DNA from: Pleurotus ostreatus/Saccharomyces cerevisiae fusant
Lineage: Eukaryota > Opisthokonta
Reading direction: 5' to 3'
Assembly: GCA_024196135.1 (NCBI GenBank)
Contig: JAMQCK010000256.1
Span: forward strand, 1 to 33,510
Length of the DNA stretch: 33,510 bases
The notes beneath the pieces were generated by a model. It was not told the origin of the DNA and ran no database searches. It worked only from the letters and a program-made list of their open reading frames with translations. How positions within the stretch are numbered: the stretch's first letter is position 1; each line of letters begins with the position of its first letter. A program made the position numbers and the translations under genes. This document shows, piece by piece, positions 20,442 to 30,880 of this stretch.

Positions 20442-22440
20442 TCAGCTTCTCGTTGCGGAAGTCGTGGGACGTGTCTGGGTGACTTGTGGCGGGGGGCGCG
20501 CCCACGCGGGAGGTTGCGGGTTGGTGGGGCGCGTCGTCTTGGAGAGGGCGAAGACGCTGCGCGGGCCCGTGCTGATGCTCTCGGTCGAGCCATTGTGGTT
20601 GTGGGCGGAGGTCGCGGGGCTGGCGTCTGACATGGCGGACGGCGGGCGCGAGATGGTAGGCGTGGTGAAGATGGATGACTCGTGTCTGTGCGTGCCAGCC
20701 TTGGCAGGCGTCGGAGCGCCGACAGAGGTGCGCGAGCTTGCACGGCGCTTGACCTAGTAACAATGAGCTATCGTCGCTATCAAAGACGCAAAATGGTACT
20801 CACCATGTCCACCTCCTGCTGCTTGGCCTCAAGGGTATTATTCAGACTCTTGATCTCCTCCTTATCATTCCCGTGCTGCTTCGCCATCTGCACCAGCTTC
20901 ATCTCCTTATCCGCGCTATCCCGCTGCAGATCCTGCACATGCCGGCGTAGCTTCTCCAGCTCCTCCTGCAGCTTCGCCAGCCGGTCCTTCGTCGAGTTGA
21001 CCTCGATGGCCGCCTCGGCCTTCTCCCGCATCAGCGTCTCGAGCGTTCGCTTCGTCTCGCCCTCCTGGCCCGCGGCCTCGGATAAGGCGCGGCCCTGCTG
21101 CTCCAGCGGGCGCGCGTGCTCGCGCTTGAGAGTGCTCATCTGCTCTTGCACGTCTTCTGCGACGCGCTTTTGCTCGGAGAGCTGCTGACTGAGCTGCGTG
21201 ATGTCGACGTCGCGCTTGCGGACGAGCTCCTCGACGTGGGGCACGCTCGTGCGCGGACTCGGCCTCGCGCTCCAGCTCGTGAACGCGGTGCTGCTGCTCA
21301 GCGAGTGCGTGCTCGAGCTCCTTGATGTGGCTGCGCTCCTCGGTCAGGTATTGCTCAAGCTGTATGCGCGATCAGCGCAAGAACGTCCATCAGATAAATC
21401 ATGCTTACCTCTTCCTTGTCCTTGGCAAGGGCCTCCTTCTCATCCCAGAGCTGCTGCGCCTCCGCCTCATACTCATTGTGCTTGTTCTCGCCCTGCGTCC
21501 ACTCAACCTCCATGCCGTTCATCCTCTGCTCGAGATCCTCCACCTCGGCCTTGAGCTGATCGCGCTCCTCCTCCGCGTGCTCAAACTTCCTCTTCATCTC
21601 CTCCGCCTCCACCGACATCTTCTCCGTGTGCTGCCACTGCACCTCGAGTTCCGCGCGCAGCGTGTTGTACTCCCCGTCGCGCGTCTGCAGCTGCGCGCAC
21701 CTCGCGTTGTACTCCTCACGCAGGCGCTGCTTCTCCTCCCGCAGCTGCTCGACCTCGACGGCGAGGCCCTCGGTGCGGGTGAGCAGCTTGGCGCGCTCCT
21801 CCCTCCACTGGAACTCCGCCGCGCGCTGCTGCTCGGCTGCGTGGTCGCCCACCTCGTGCGGCGCGGCCAGACGCCACAGCTCGTCCTCGTCGACGCAGAC
21901 ACTGACGTTGCCCATCTGCTCAATCTGCGCGTGTGCGGCCTGGATGCCGTCCTGCAGCGCCCGCGTGCTCTCGTCGCGCGTGCGCAGCGTCTCGCGCAGC
22001 TCCTCTGCCTCGTCCGACCGCTCACACAGCGCGCGCTGCAGCGACGCGACCTCGTCGTGGAAGTTGTCCTCCCGCCGGCCCTCCTTCTCGCGCTCGAGCT
22101 CGGCGATCTGGCGATGGAGCGTGCACAGCGCCTGCCCGCTCGCCTCGTCCATGATGCTGCGCTCCATGCTGACCTGCTGCGAGCTGTCGACCTCTTCCTG
22201 CAAGTAGCGGACGTGCTTCTCTAGCTCGAGGACCTTTTTGCGCATCACGCGGAGGGTGGCGCGGCGCTTGGACTCCTCCTTGTCGGCCTCGGCGACGCGG
22301 CGCTCGAGGATATGTACCGTCTCGTCGCGCGCGCGCAGGTCGGTCTTGTACTGTCCGACAAGCTCTGTCTGGAGAGCGAGCTGCGTCTGGAGCGAGCAGA
22401 TGAGCGCGTCGTCTTTCGACATCTTCCTCGAGTGCATGGA
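20442..22440 (-). pseudogene. Coiled-coil protein gene copy with one frameshift (captured)
   Basis: Minus-strand exons 22440-21410, 21359-20804 and 20753-20442 join through two canonical introns (donors GTAAGC and GTGAGT, acceptors CATACAG and TTACTAG). The predicted protein, about 640 residues, is almost entirely heptad-rich coiled coil (Glu, Leu, Gln, Arg, Lys), then a Ser/Thr/Pro-rich tail with a stop at 20442-20444. The start is uncertain: ATG 22440 or 22422. In exon 2 the coiled-coil reading changes frame at about 21240-21262 without splice signals, so a one-base indel is likely and the copy is probably broken. Intron retention means genomic DNA, not a cDNA, was copied. The layout recalls long coiled-coil proteins of the fungal microtubule-organising centre or cytoskeleton, but the family is not certain. 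It is embedded in the inverted-repeat element. Confidence 0.6.
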
Positions 22441-22499
22441 GCTGCTAATGGACAACTTCGGTGGTGTGGTGGGGATCATGGGGGGGAAGGGGTACCCCA

Positions 22500-23005
22500 C
22501 CCCTACCGTATCCTTTGTGTAGGGACCACATGCATGCCTCCGGTGGTCGAGGATCCGCAAAAATAAACGAAGAGTCAGTTTATCGTTCACGATTTGAGCG
22601 AGACGGCTCACTGAATCAGGCACGCTGAGGGTGAAGGGGCCCTTCCCCTCCGCATCCTTCACTCGAGGGGTCCGCACGCGTGGGTCCGGCGGCTCGGGGT
22701 CGCAGAAAGATACCTGAAAATGGCGTCAGTCCGTTCATATCGTGCTACGGCAACATAGGCGTCGAATGAACAAGTATTAGGGGCACGACTTACCGCGTAT
22801 CTCGACGTCGGGGATGACGGGAATTCGCTGAGAGCGTGGTCAGCATAGTCATCAAGCCGCAGCAATCGCAATAACATCGCAACTCAACCTTTTTTATTCG
22901 TCCTCACGGCGAGTTTGCAGGGCTTCGGGTGCCCTATCCGCGTTGCTCATCTCGTCGAGGGGGTCCGCGTGTGCCTTCGGCGGTTAGGGGATCACAGAAA
23001 ATGGC
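22500..23005 (-). repeat. Three diverged copies of a roughly 65-bp exon-like unit
   Basis: Units at about 22500-22563, 22645-22713 and 22930-23000 share the pattern TATCC..TT...GGGGTCCGC...TCCGGCGG..GGGGATC.CAGAAA on the plus strand. Read on the minus strand each begins TT(T)-C/G-TGYGATCC and encodes F(C/A)DP.P-like residues; one unit has an in-frame stop. They sit immediately upstream of the coiled-coil gene and look like duplicated, partly decayed exons. Confidence 0.5.
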
Positions 23006-24060
23006 TGAGTATCAGGTTAATACAACGAATAGCAGGAACGGCGAAGAGCTCACCGGCGATATCTGTGTCCAGGCTCGGTCGACATCGCCAACGACGGCCT
23101 CAATTTCTTGCCCCGCGACCTCGCCGTCCGCGCCGTCGTGCCGAGCACGATTTCCCCGGTCTCCCAGGCTTGAGATTCGCGTGCAGAACGCATGCGTGGC
23201 ACGAAGGCGATGACGACAAGTGGCGGCGAGCGCGGCGTCGTCTGGCAAAGGGTGGTGAACATGGCGGTGGGAGGGAAGGAATGCGTGCCGTCATCATACC
23301 TATTCGTTCGAGACGCCGTGTCAGCTGTTGCATGCGGCAGGGGAGAGATCAGAAGCTTACCTTGACGTCGTGCGCGGCGCTCTCACGGGAATTGGACCGT
23401 CGTCGGTGTGAGCGTCGACGAGCGCAGCAGCGCGTCGCTTGAAACAACTATGAACGTGGTCAGTCGTCGTGGCACACGCGGATGGGAAACGGACTCACCG
23501 CGCCGCATGTCGCCTCCTCGAATCAACACGTTGGTCATTGGGTTCGCAGCGTGAGATACCGGGTAAGTCGGTAGTCGCAGTGCTAGGAGCGCGAAATGTT
23601 CCCCACGTCGACGAGATTGCGGCCACGTGTTACGGTGACCGTTGACCTCGGCATCGTGTTGAGCCATGATGGAATTGGAATGGGGAGGGACATGCTGGTA
23701 GTGTCGGGCGGATCTAAGTCGTGCGAGCTGAGCTCACCGATCAACTACGTGCCGGCCGTCTGCAACAACGAGCTCTAGCGATGCTGCTGAACGTGTGAGC
23801 ATCTGCGCGGAGAGCTAGACCACGTCGCGCACCTGATGTATCCGTCGAGGCAAACGAATTGTCGTGGCGAGGACAACGACCCCCGCCTCGGACGTCGTCG
23901 CGTCGTTGACGTGGCCTGGTGAGAGTAAGAAGAGAGCTGTAAGAGGTTCAGTAACCGGGTAGACAGTAACATAAGTACTTACTGACTATGGAATCAGGAT
24001 TGAGGTTGAAAGCCGACGGGCGTTCAGTAAAGTACTGACCGAGATCAGAAAAGACTTGCC
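22788..24060 (-). other. Second tract of short exon-like segments, minus strand
   Basis: Strong minus-strand donors (plus-strand ACTTAC 22788-22793, GCTTAC 23355-23360, ACTCAC 23493-23498, GCTCAC 23732-23737, and an ACTTAC near 23976) are each followed 40-55 bp later by acceptors with branch-like motifs (for example CTGACC...TTCATAG and CTGAACC...TTACAG). Segments between are 45-200 nt. Joining them gives no protein family I recognise. It is either a real multi-exon minus-strand transcript or the remains of one. Confidence 0.35.
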
Positions 24061-24329
24061 TATGATGTGAATGCAAACCTGGATTGAGAGAATCAGAAAG
24101 ACAACAAAAGCGAGGGATGAACTTGATCTACCATGGATGAAGAAGATGAAGGGAGAGAGGGTTGAAGAGGAAGGGAAAGAAGGGAAGAGGAGAGGAATGC
24201 TGATTCAAAAGGCTCAAACCACCTACCTCTTATACATCACTCGACGGCTATACCTTCTGCGCGGGCCCCGCCCAAGCTTCCAGCCCTGGTCCGCCATCAC
24301 TCCGAGAAGTTGGCGGACTTCTTGGGCCG

Positions 24330-24930
24330 CGGGCCGCGCAGGAAAAGTGGAAGATTGAGGGGAGTAAGCGCCCCAGGCGCGCGCACAATCTTCCGCCTAT
24401 CCCTGCGTGAATGTCAGCCAGATCGCGAGCGAAATGAGTTAAAACGTACCCGTTGGCTAGCAGAAGCCGCTCGTAGAGTCGCGGAAGGGAGGGCCGCGGG
24501 GTAGGGTGGTCTTTCCTGCGAGTTGTGCCAGAGCATGTACAAGTCGTTCTGCATTGTTTTCAGCAACAGCGCCGGGCAGAACACATCGCCAGAGCATTCA
24601 GATACGTACCAGTAGTGACCCATGACGTGAAAAGACCGGCAAGTTGCGGGGTAGTGGCAGGAAACAGCGGGAAAAGTCGAACTTGGAGCGATCACGCTGG
24701 ATCTCCATCAGGCAGGCCTTGAGCTGCTCGCAAAGCAGAACAATGCTGGCGGTTCTCTGCCAGCTTCGCCTTCCCGCGAGCGTCGATCCTCTACGCGGCA
24801 CGTGTCCATGACCCTGTCGACTTGTTACGGGGGGTGTTTGGGGCAGGGGTGAGGCAGGAGATGCATTCTCCTCGCCAAGGGGAGGGTGGCTGCCCGAGTA
24901 CGACGGCGGCGCGGCTAGCGGGGCCACGCA
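24330..24930 (-). pseudogene. Unidentified captured gene fragment, minus strand
   Basis: Exon-like segments at about 24900-24610, 24548-24450 and 24402-24330 are separated by introns of 61 and 47 bp with GTACGT donors and ATGCAG / ACGCAG acceptors. The first encodes a helical stretch (CEQLKACLMEIQRDRSKFDF) and the second NDLYMLWHNSQE. Splicing into the third segment gives an immediate stop, while another frame of that segment stays open and ends KKSANFSE-stop. The natural frame may therefore have been damaged. Family not recognised. Confidence 0.3.
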
Positions 24931-24934
24931 TCAG

Positions 24935-26490
24935 AGTTCCATCACTTTGATGGGGTACTTGAGCGTCGATTACTTCGGTTCTGGGGGTGGAAGCGCGGCG
25001 GAAGAGGGGGAGCAATGAAGGATGCGTATGTTGCGCGCTTTGAGTATATGCGGATTCCCGAGGCAGCGCGGCGCTCGGCGGACGGGGGGCATCGTCATAG
25101 ACGCTCATACGTCAGTGAGGTGTGATGTCAGCCGAGAAATCCCGACTGTCAGCTGCTGAGATGTTGATTAAGCGTAGGGGGACGGAGTGTACGGCAAGGG
25201 CGGAGGAGCGCGGAGGGTCAGAGTGTGTATCGATGTGGTAGAGACAATGTATGTGAGTATAGGAATGTGATTGTACGGCGAACATGCGCCTTGAGAACGA
25301 TGATATTGGACGTACCAAAAAGAGCGCCACCCAAGTAAAATGGCTGCCGTGCATCGGTAACTCAGTTCGGGCGCGCGAGACCGCAAATCGTCGGTACTCT
25401 GGACCTATCCAAAGTGATCTAGAGGATTTCCGGAGGTTTGATTTCTGGGTGTCATGTCGGTACTTACCAAGGGTACGCACGGCTTGACCGTGGTTTCCCT
25501 TCTGTTATTGTCTTGCAAGGGGGCAGACGAAGGTCCGGCGCATCTGGCAAGTTCAGCAGGTGTAGTATATCATGTTAGCAGCTGTCTAGGTACGTCCCTA
25601 CTTATCTATAGCCCTAGATTATAATGGGGGGTAGGTGTCGAAGTCGGGGGAACGCGACCGCGCGCCACTCAGACTTTGTTCATGATTCCTGTTTGATCCC
25701 GAGCTGCTAGGCACTTGATTTCTTGTGGATGGGTGCCGATGAGCATAATAAGCCCGTCCTCAAGTTCGCCGGTGAAGGGGACGGCAACGATGGGCGGGGA
25801 AGGACGTGGACGTGCGGGACAAGAGCGGTCGGGAATTGCCGACGGATGATCGCGCCGGGCAGGCGACGGGCGCTTGGACTTGATCCCGACCACCACCATC
25901 GTTCCCCGTGTCCCCTCCTGCCCCGTCTACCGTCTTCTCGCGCCGTCATCGTGCTCGGCGACGCTTCTGAACGCGATATCTGGACTCAATACTGCGCTCT
26001 CGTGCAATATAAATTGCTTGATTCCCCCCGACTTGACTTAAGTAAGTGCACTAGCCCTTCGAGCTCAGCGGGTGCGGTGCTGCGGCCTTCACTCACGCGT
26101 CCTCAAGACTCTTGTATCGCCCTTTCCGCTGAGAACAATGAGCTCGCAACTTACGAGCGCCTCGAGAATGACACGGAGCAAATTGTCTGGATGTCGGCTC
26201 CGTCCTCAAACCCTCCCTGACCGGGAAGTTCCTACTTCCTTCCGCCGCTCGCATCAGCCGAGCTTCGCGTCCGCGCTCCGCACACCTTTACCCTCTCCTC
26301 CCTGATTTCACCCGCCACACGCGCAATTGTCATCTCCGTGTCTTAAGCACATTCATCGCCCTGCTCGACACATCCCGAAGGCAGTACAATGTCGCGTTGC
26401 GGCAAGTCATTGCTCCAGGTTAATGCTGATGGTGGTTTTGTGGGGAAAGAGGGGTGGCCTTGCGCAAACGCCGCCTGGCGACCGCGGCTG
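24935..26490. other. No recognisable gene
   Basis: Contains a minus-strand consensus donor (plus-strand ACTTAC 25462-25467) and several open frames on both strands, none with a motif. Likely part of the same minus-strand exon tract or passenger DNA of the element. Confidence 0.4.
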
Positions 26491-26492
26491 TT

Positions 26493-26593
26493 TGATTGAG
26501 CCTTTCCACATCAAGTCATGCCATATTGAGCCTTGCCACATTAGGCTGTGCCATATTGAGCATGACCAGATTGGGTCTTACCATAATAGTTAA
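26493..26593 (+). repeat. 15-bp minisatellite array, copy 2 (six to seven units)
   Basis: Units TTCCACATCAAGTCA, TGCCATATTGAGCCT, TGCCACATTAGGCTG, TGCCATATTGAGCAT, GACCAGATTGGGTCT and TACCATAATAGTTAA, preceded by a partial unit. Unit-by-unit they match copy 1 at 15256-15362 in the same order and orientation, 11.2 kb away. Confidence 0.85.
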
Positions 26594-26967
26594 GCACATG
26601 TTTGGTCACTCAGTGTGCTCCAGAGCGCGAGCACGAGCTTCAAGCATGGCAACCGAGCGGCGGCGATGGCGGGGGAGGGGATATGCTAACACCTTCGGTG
26701 GCAGGTCCCTCGGCGACGAGCTCACTTTCGGCCCCGAGGCGTCGGGTAACACAAGTTGGGATCAGTTCGCAACGATCGAGAAACCGTTCGGCGGACCGAC
26801 TACGACGAGAACACACTACGAAGCTCGACCGCAGCGTGGGTGGGGGGTGGGTGAGGGCGGAACTTCAAGGAGCGCGAGCGCGAGGCCCAGCGCAGCGCAT
26901 CGCTATCGAGATTCGCGGCGTAGGTGCGTGTGTGCGGGAGTGCGCCACGGCGGCGGCGGCGGGTGCA

Positions 26968-27016
26968 GCGGAGGGGGAGGAGGAGGGGGAGGAGGAGGGG
27001 GAGGAGGAGGGGGAGG
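26968..27016 (+). repeat. Polypurine (GGGGGAGGAGGA)n tract
   Basis: Roughly four 12-bp units of GGGGGAGGAGGA in a longer G-rich purine stretch. The plus strand could form G-quadruplex or triplex structures. It keeps several reading frames open as Gly/Glu-rich or Pro-rich peptides, which explains the long low-complexity open frames around 26500-27320. Confidence 0.75.
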
Positions 27017-27479
27017 AGTTGCAACGAACGAGAAGGGGCCGGCGGCGACTCGTGCGCGCGGGGCAACTTGCGGGTGCTGTGCGATGGTGGGGACGAGTCG
27101 TCCGCGCTGGGAAACGAAGGATAGGACGAGGAGGAGGGGAGGAGTCATCGGGGGAGGGGGGATGTTGGTGGAGGATTGCGGCTCGTGTAGATTAGGTATC
27201 GTCGTAGATAGTCTTGCAGTGGTTAGATCATGCAATATAATGTTGCTTCGCGCTGCTACCACACTGCCTGACTCACAAGGGAACGAAGAACGAAGGGGGG
27301 AGGGGAGAACGGCACGAACTTGAGAAATGAAAGAACTCAGCTCGTATCTCGAATTTTCGGACGACGACGCGACGTGGAGTGAGATGGACGAAGTAGACAG
27401 ATACTATAGACCTCGTTTTTTCTCGAATAGCGCTTGGAGGGAGGGGAGTAGGACATTGAGTTGGGCAGGATGAGCTCGT

Positions 27480-28860
27480 GCTCACCAACTCATGGCGCTT
27501 TTTCGTCAAAATCACGCAGTTCCGCGCCTCACGCGCACGTCCACAACGTCGGGAAAGGTCGTGCATTCACAAATTTACCTACTACAAGTCCCTGCACGCG
27601 TATTTACGAAGAAATTCTACGAAACTCATGTTTCAGCTCAACCAGCTCATGCCGAGTTCGAAGTTGAAGTTGCTGGAATCAAGGTAGGTTACTATGTGGT
27701 TTGCTTAACATTCAGATTGCGGTACTTACCTCGAGTTTGCAGCGTCGTGCGATGAGAAACCGCACAAAGAGCGCCGAGTTTGATGAAAATGCGATTCAAG
27801 GCGAAATCATGAATCTCCTCTCGAAGCGCTTGAAGCGCGGCAGGGGCGTGGGGCATCGGCGACAAGGTGTGCTGCAGGTAACCGGTCAGAACGACGTAGA
27901 GCGGCAGAGGACACGACTACTCACCTTTTCCCAGTCGAGCTCAACTCAAAAGCGCCCGAAATCACGCTCACGAGCAAAGCACGCCGTCGAGCGCTCTTCG
28001 AGGAGGCCCTCGCGTCGGCAAGTAGCTACTCAGCTTCTAAAAGCAGCGCATCTCCTAGAAAGTGCCATCGCGCGGCGGTTCGACGCTCGAGAAACTGGGA
28101 AACAAGGGGGTTAGGTATTTTCCCAGCCCTCATCAGAACGATTTTGCTCACCTCGAATACGGCGCCATTGCATCGCATCGCTTGTCCCTACGCTCGAAAG
28201 GGGCCCTCCCAGTGTCGTGGAAGCTTGTGCGAGCTGCTCAAGCGTAATTAGCATTGATTGAAACGAACAATGAGCGAGCGTACCTTATAACTCATGGAAT
28301 CCCATCGAAAAGTGCGCCTCCCAGCAAGTAGAAGGCAGCATGAGTGCCCAGCAACGGCGTGAAGGATGTAGCACGTGTACTACGTCGTGTGCGAGCTTCA
28401 GGAAGGCATAATTGATGAGTTCAAAACGGACTTGAATCGACTGACCTTGAAGCTGATGTGCCCCCTTCTAGAACAGCACTTCCCCCGCGCCTATGGGCGA
28501 CGTGCGAGCGCGTCTGCAGGTACTGCAGAGAATCGCCCTCTAGTCGAGTGAGCAAAGACCGAGTTAGAGTTGCAGTGAATCTTACCAAAAGCAAAAGAAA
28601 GGAAGGCAGCGCAAAGCGCTGCCATTGACGCGTCGGGAAACGAGGGAGGTCGCTATAGAAGCAATCAGTCAGCGATCCATTGCTATAGCTGACTGACAAC
28701 ACTTACATATTGGTCCTGAGACCAGAATCGCTTCAAGAGCGAGAATCCGAGATTAGGGTCAACCTCGCCACGATTCGGCGATAGTCTCCCCTGATTCCGA
28801 CGCGTGGACAACCGTCGCGTGAGCCCTGCCTTGATTGCAACAAGCGGACAGGATCGCAGC
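27480..28860 (-). other. Third tract of short exon-like segments, minus strand
   Basis: Minus-strand donors at plus-strand GCTCAC 27480-27485, ACTTAC 27724-27729, ACTCAC 27919-27924, GCTCAC 28146-28151, and weaker ones near 28280, 28443, 28575 and 28700. Spacing is about 120-250 bp, similar to the tracts at 18.1-20.4 and 22.8-24.1 kb. No recognisable protein emerges. It lies downstream, on the minus strand, of the Zn2Cys6 relic. Confidence 0.35.
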
Positions 28861-29440
28861 TGGATCGAAACCAAGGTCAGCATGGATTTGAAGCGAAAAG
28901 ATCAACAAAACGCACCTGAATTGGCGACATCGCCACCTATTTGTCAATCAGCATTCCCCCAGCGCGTGGTGAGATGGCGGGGACCGTCTCCCATGCAGGC
29001 ATAGACTCCCTCGACCGCCACGCGTCACCCGAGATGGACTTTCCCGACTCGACTCGGATGTACCGAGCGTGTTTCCGAGCGGTTTGAAGGCTTCGCGAAC
29101 GACCTACACGAGGGAAATCAAATCAGCAATTGGATGTAGTGCACGACGAGCTTGCCGCACCTTGGTCTAATCGCACGGCAACCATACAAAACGCGTCTGT
29201 ACTCGAATTAGTACTCGATGAGCTCAAACTCTCGGCTTGAAGGTCTAACTCACGCGTCGTTTGCCTCGCCACGACCTTCAAACCGCGGACACGAGTGTCC
29301 TGGGCAAGCGAGCCAGCTCGCACGACGACGTCGCCTCGTCTCGCGGGATCCCACGCCGCCATTTTGGACGTGAAGGCGGCACGAGGTCGACATACTTGAC
29401 TACGTGTGCCGGCGTGCTGCATTCGGTGAGCAAGGACACG
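28860..29440 (-). repeat. Diverged long direct repeat, copy B
   Basis: Matches copy A (18870-19950) in three ordered blocks: 28878-28930, 29124-29165 and 29275-29420. A minus-strand intron (donor GTGCGG, acceptor CTCGTGTAG, 55 bp, branch CTGAT) is visible at about 29104-29158; the donor and the sequence next to it are shared with copy A at about 19228-19270. Confidence 0.55.
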
Positions 29441-29700
29441 TCTACAGATCGAGGTGAGCTTGGGGACAACGCGGGTAACCACAGATCTCACCAATTCACG
29501 TGTCCGACGTGAGCTTCGTCAACAACGCGCACTTTGTGGCGTCTTGTCCAAGGTCGGCGCGCCTCGTGAGCGTCGACGGCATCGCCGCGCATGCCGTCAC
29601 GAGCGCCCGCCGCTATGATTCGTCGAGAAGGAGGCCCTGGACGGCGCGGATGGCATTCAGTAAGCGTGGACATTCGAGACATCGAGACATGAGTACTCAC

Positions 29701-30880
29701 CGTGATTTGCATTCGCCGCCACCGCCTTCCACACGCCGCCGAGCATCGGGTGAGCACTGTTGTCGATGCAGCATGGCATCCCGCAATGTACGCCACCCTA
29801 TGAATCAGGATGACCGCCTTCACGAAGAGCGCCGCGCCCGAGCTCCCGTCACTCGGGTACCAGTCGTTGTTGGTGACGAAGTTCCACACAGTCGCCGTGC
29901 TCTGCAGGTTCTCCGGCATTGCCCCGTCCTCGTACTCCTTCATTATCAGCGGCCACGGCGTGTCGATCTGCAGCCCGGGCACTTCGAACACGCCGCAGAT
30001 CGCATCCGGCGGGTCCAGCGCGACCGCGAGCAGGCGGCTCAGCGCGAACGTGGACCACAGCGCGCTGATGCGCTCGCCGTCCTCGATCGCGTCCGCGACG
30101 GGATTGGACTCATCTGTATGAGTGACTCGTCGATCGCGCCGGGGTACGCGCTAGGTAAGCGAACCTTGTGCAAGCCGGACGAGATGACGAGCGAGCATAC
30201 GGCGGCAGCGTGGTACTTCGCCTCGATGTTGAGCCTGGAGCGGTAGAAGAAGTAGGAGAGGAGGACGTGGGTTTCGATGGTGTGAAGAACGCGCTGGAGA
30301 TGGCCGGAGGTGAGCGCAACGCTGAAGGTCTGCAGCGCCTGATTGAGGAACGTACTCGACGGCGCCTGGCTGCTGTCCGTGCGTGATAGGTGCACGCCAA
30401 AGAGGTAGACAGCGAAAAGAAGGGCGGGGAGAGGCCGTGTAACGTGTCCGGCCGGAGCGGGGACAACGGCGATGCTCTTGAACCTCCTGAGCTGGATGAC
30501 TTCATTGGCAGTGCATGTGGCCTGTTGAGTAAGAAAAGGGATTCCGTACACGCAGGTGTTGTCTAGTAAGGGCTGATCGACGCGCTGAGCGAGATTCCTG
30601 CATGCAACGTGGGGGAACTATGAGGGGAGAGGGAGAGTTGATGTGTCGGCGAGTACGGCTCGTGCAAGGTCACGGAGGGGATCGTCTCGCGAGGGTTCTC
30701 CAGCTCCTGTATTTGTGACTCGAGGCGGTGAACCTGCTCCTTGAGGGCTTCCGTCCCTGGCTGTCGTATTCGCACTCGTCGTCCTTGGGGCGCTTGAGAC
30801 ACGAACTGCATATGGGCCGGGCGCTGTCGCGCAGTAGGCGGTCAGCCCGCTACGAAGGCGAGAGAGCACGGGCCTGCGAT
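29701..30880 (-). pseudogene. Zn2Cys6 fungal transcription factor, decayed copy
   Basis: Read on the minus strand. The second half of a Zn2Cys6 cluster is clear (ARPICSSCLKRPKDDECEYD, about 30830-30765). Upstream the alignable segment has an in-frame TAG and lacks the first three ligand cysteines (RADRLLRD where family members usually have a Lys/Arg-rich RRCD-like motif). After the cluster the dimerisation helix (EQVHRLESQIQELENP) is in another frame, with no splice signals at the switch. Further on, a helical middle region typical of this class (about 30500-30130) and a segment with DAIEDGERI...ALWSTFALSR (about 30120-29990) appear in different frames, and the last exon ends at the GTGAGT donor 29695-29700. 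Intact relatives bind DNA and control transcription; this copy cannot encode a normal zinc cluster. Confidence 0.6.

Noticed and set aside
21322..22224. 300-codon plus-strand Leu-rich frame
   Set aside because: It is the antisense shadow of the minus-strand coiled-coil gene; Glu/Gln-rich helices read in reverse as Leu-rich sequence.
26496..27323. 275-codon and overlapping 197-codon Gly/Glu-rich frames
   Set aside because: They are kept open by the polypurine repeat and show no conserved sequence.
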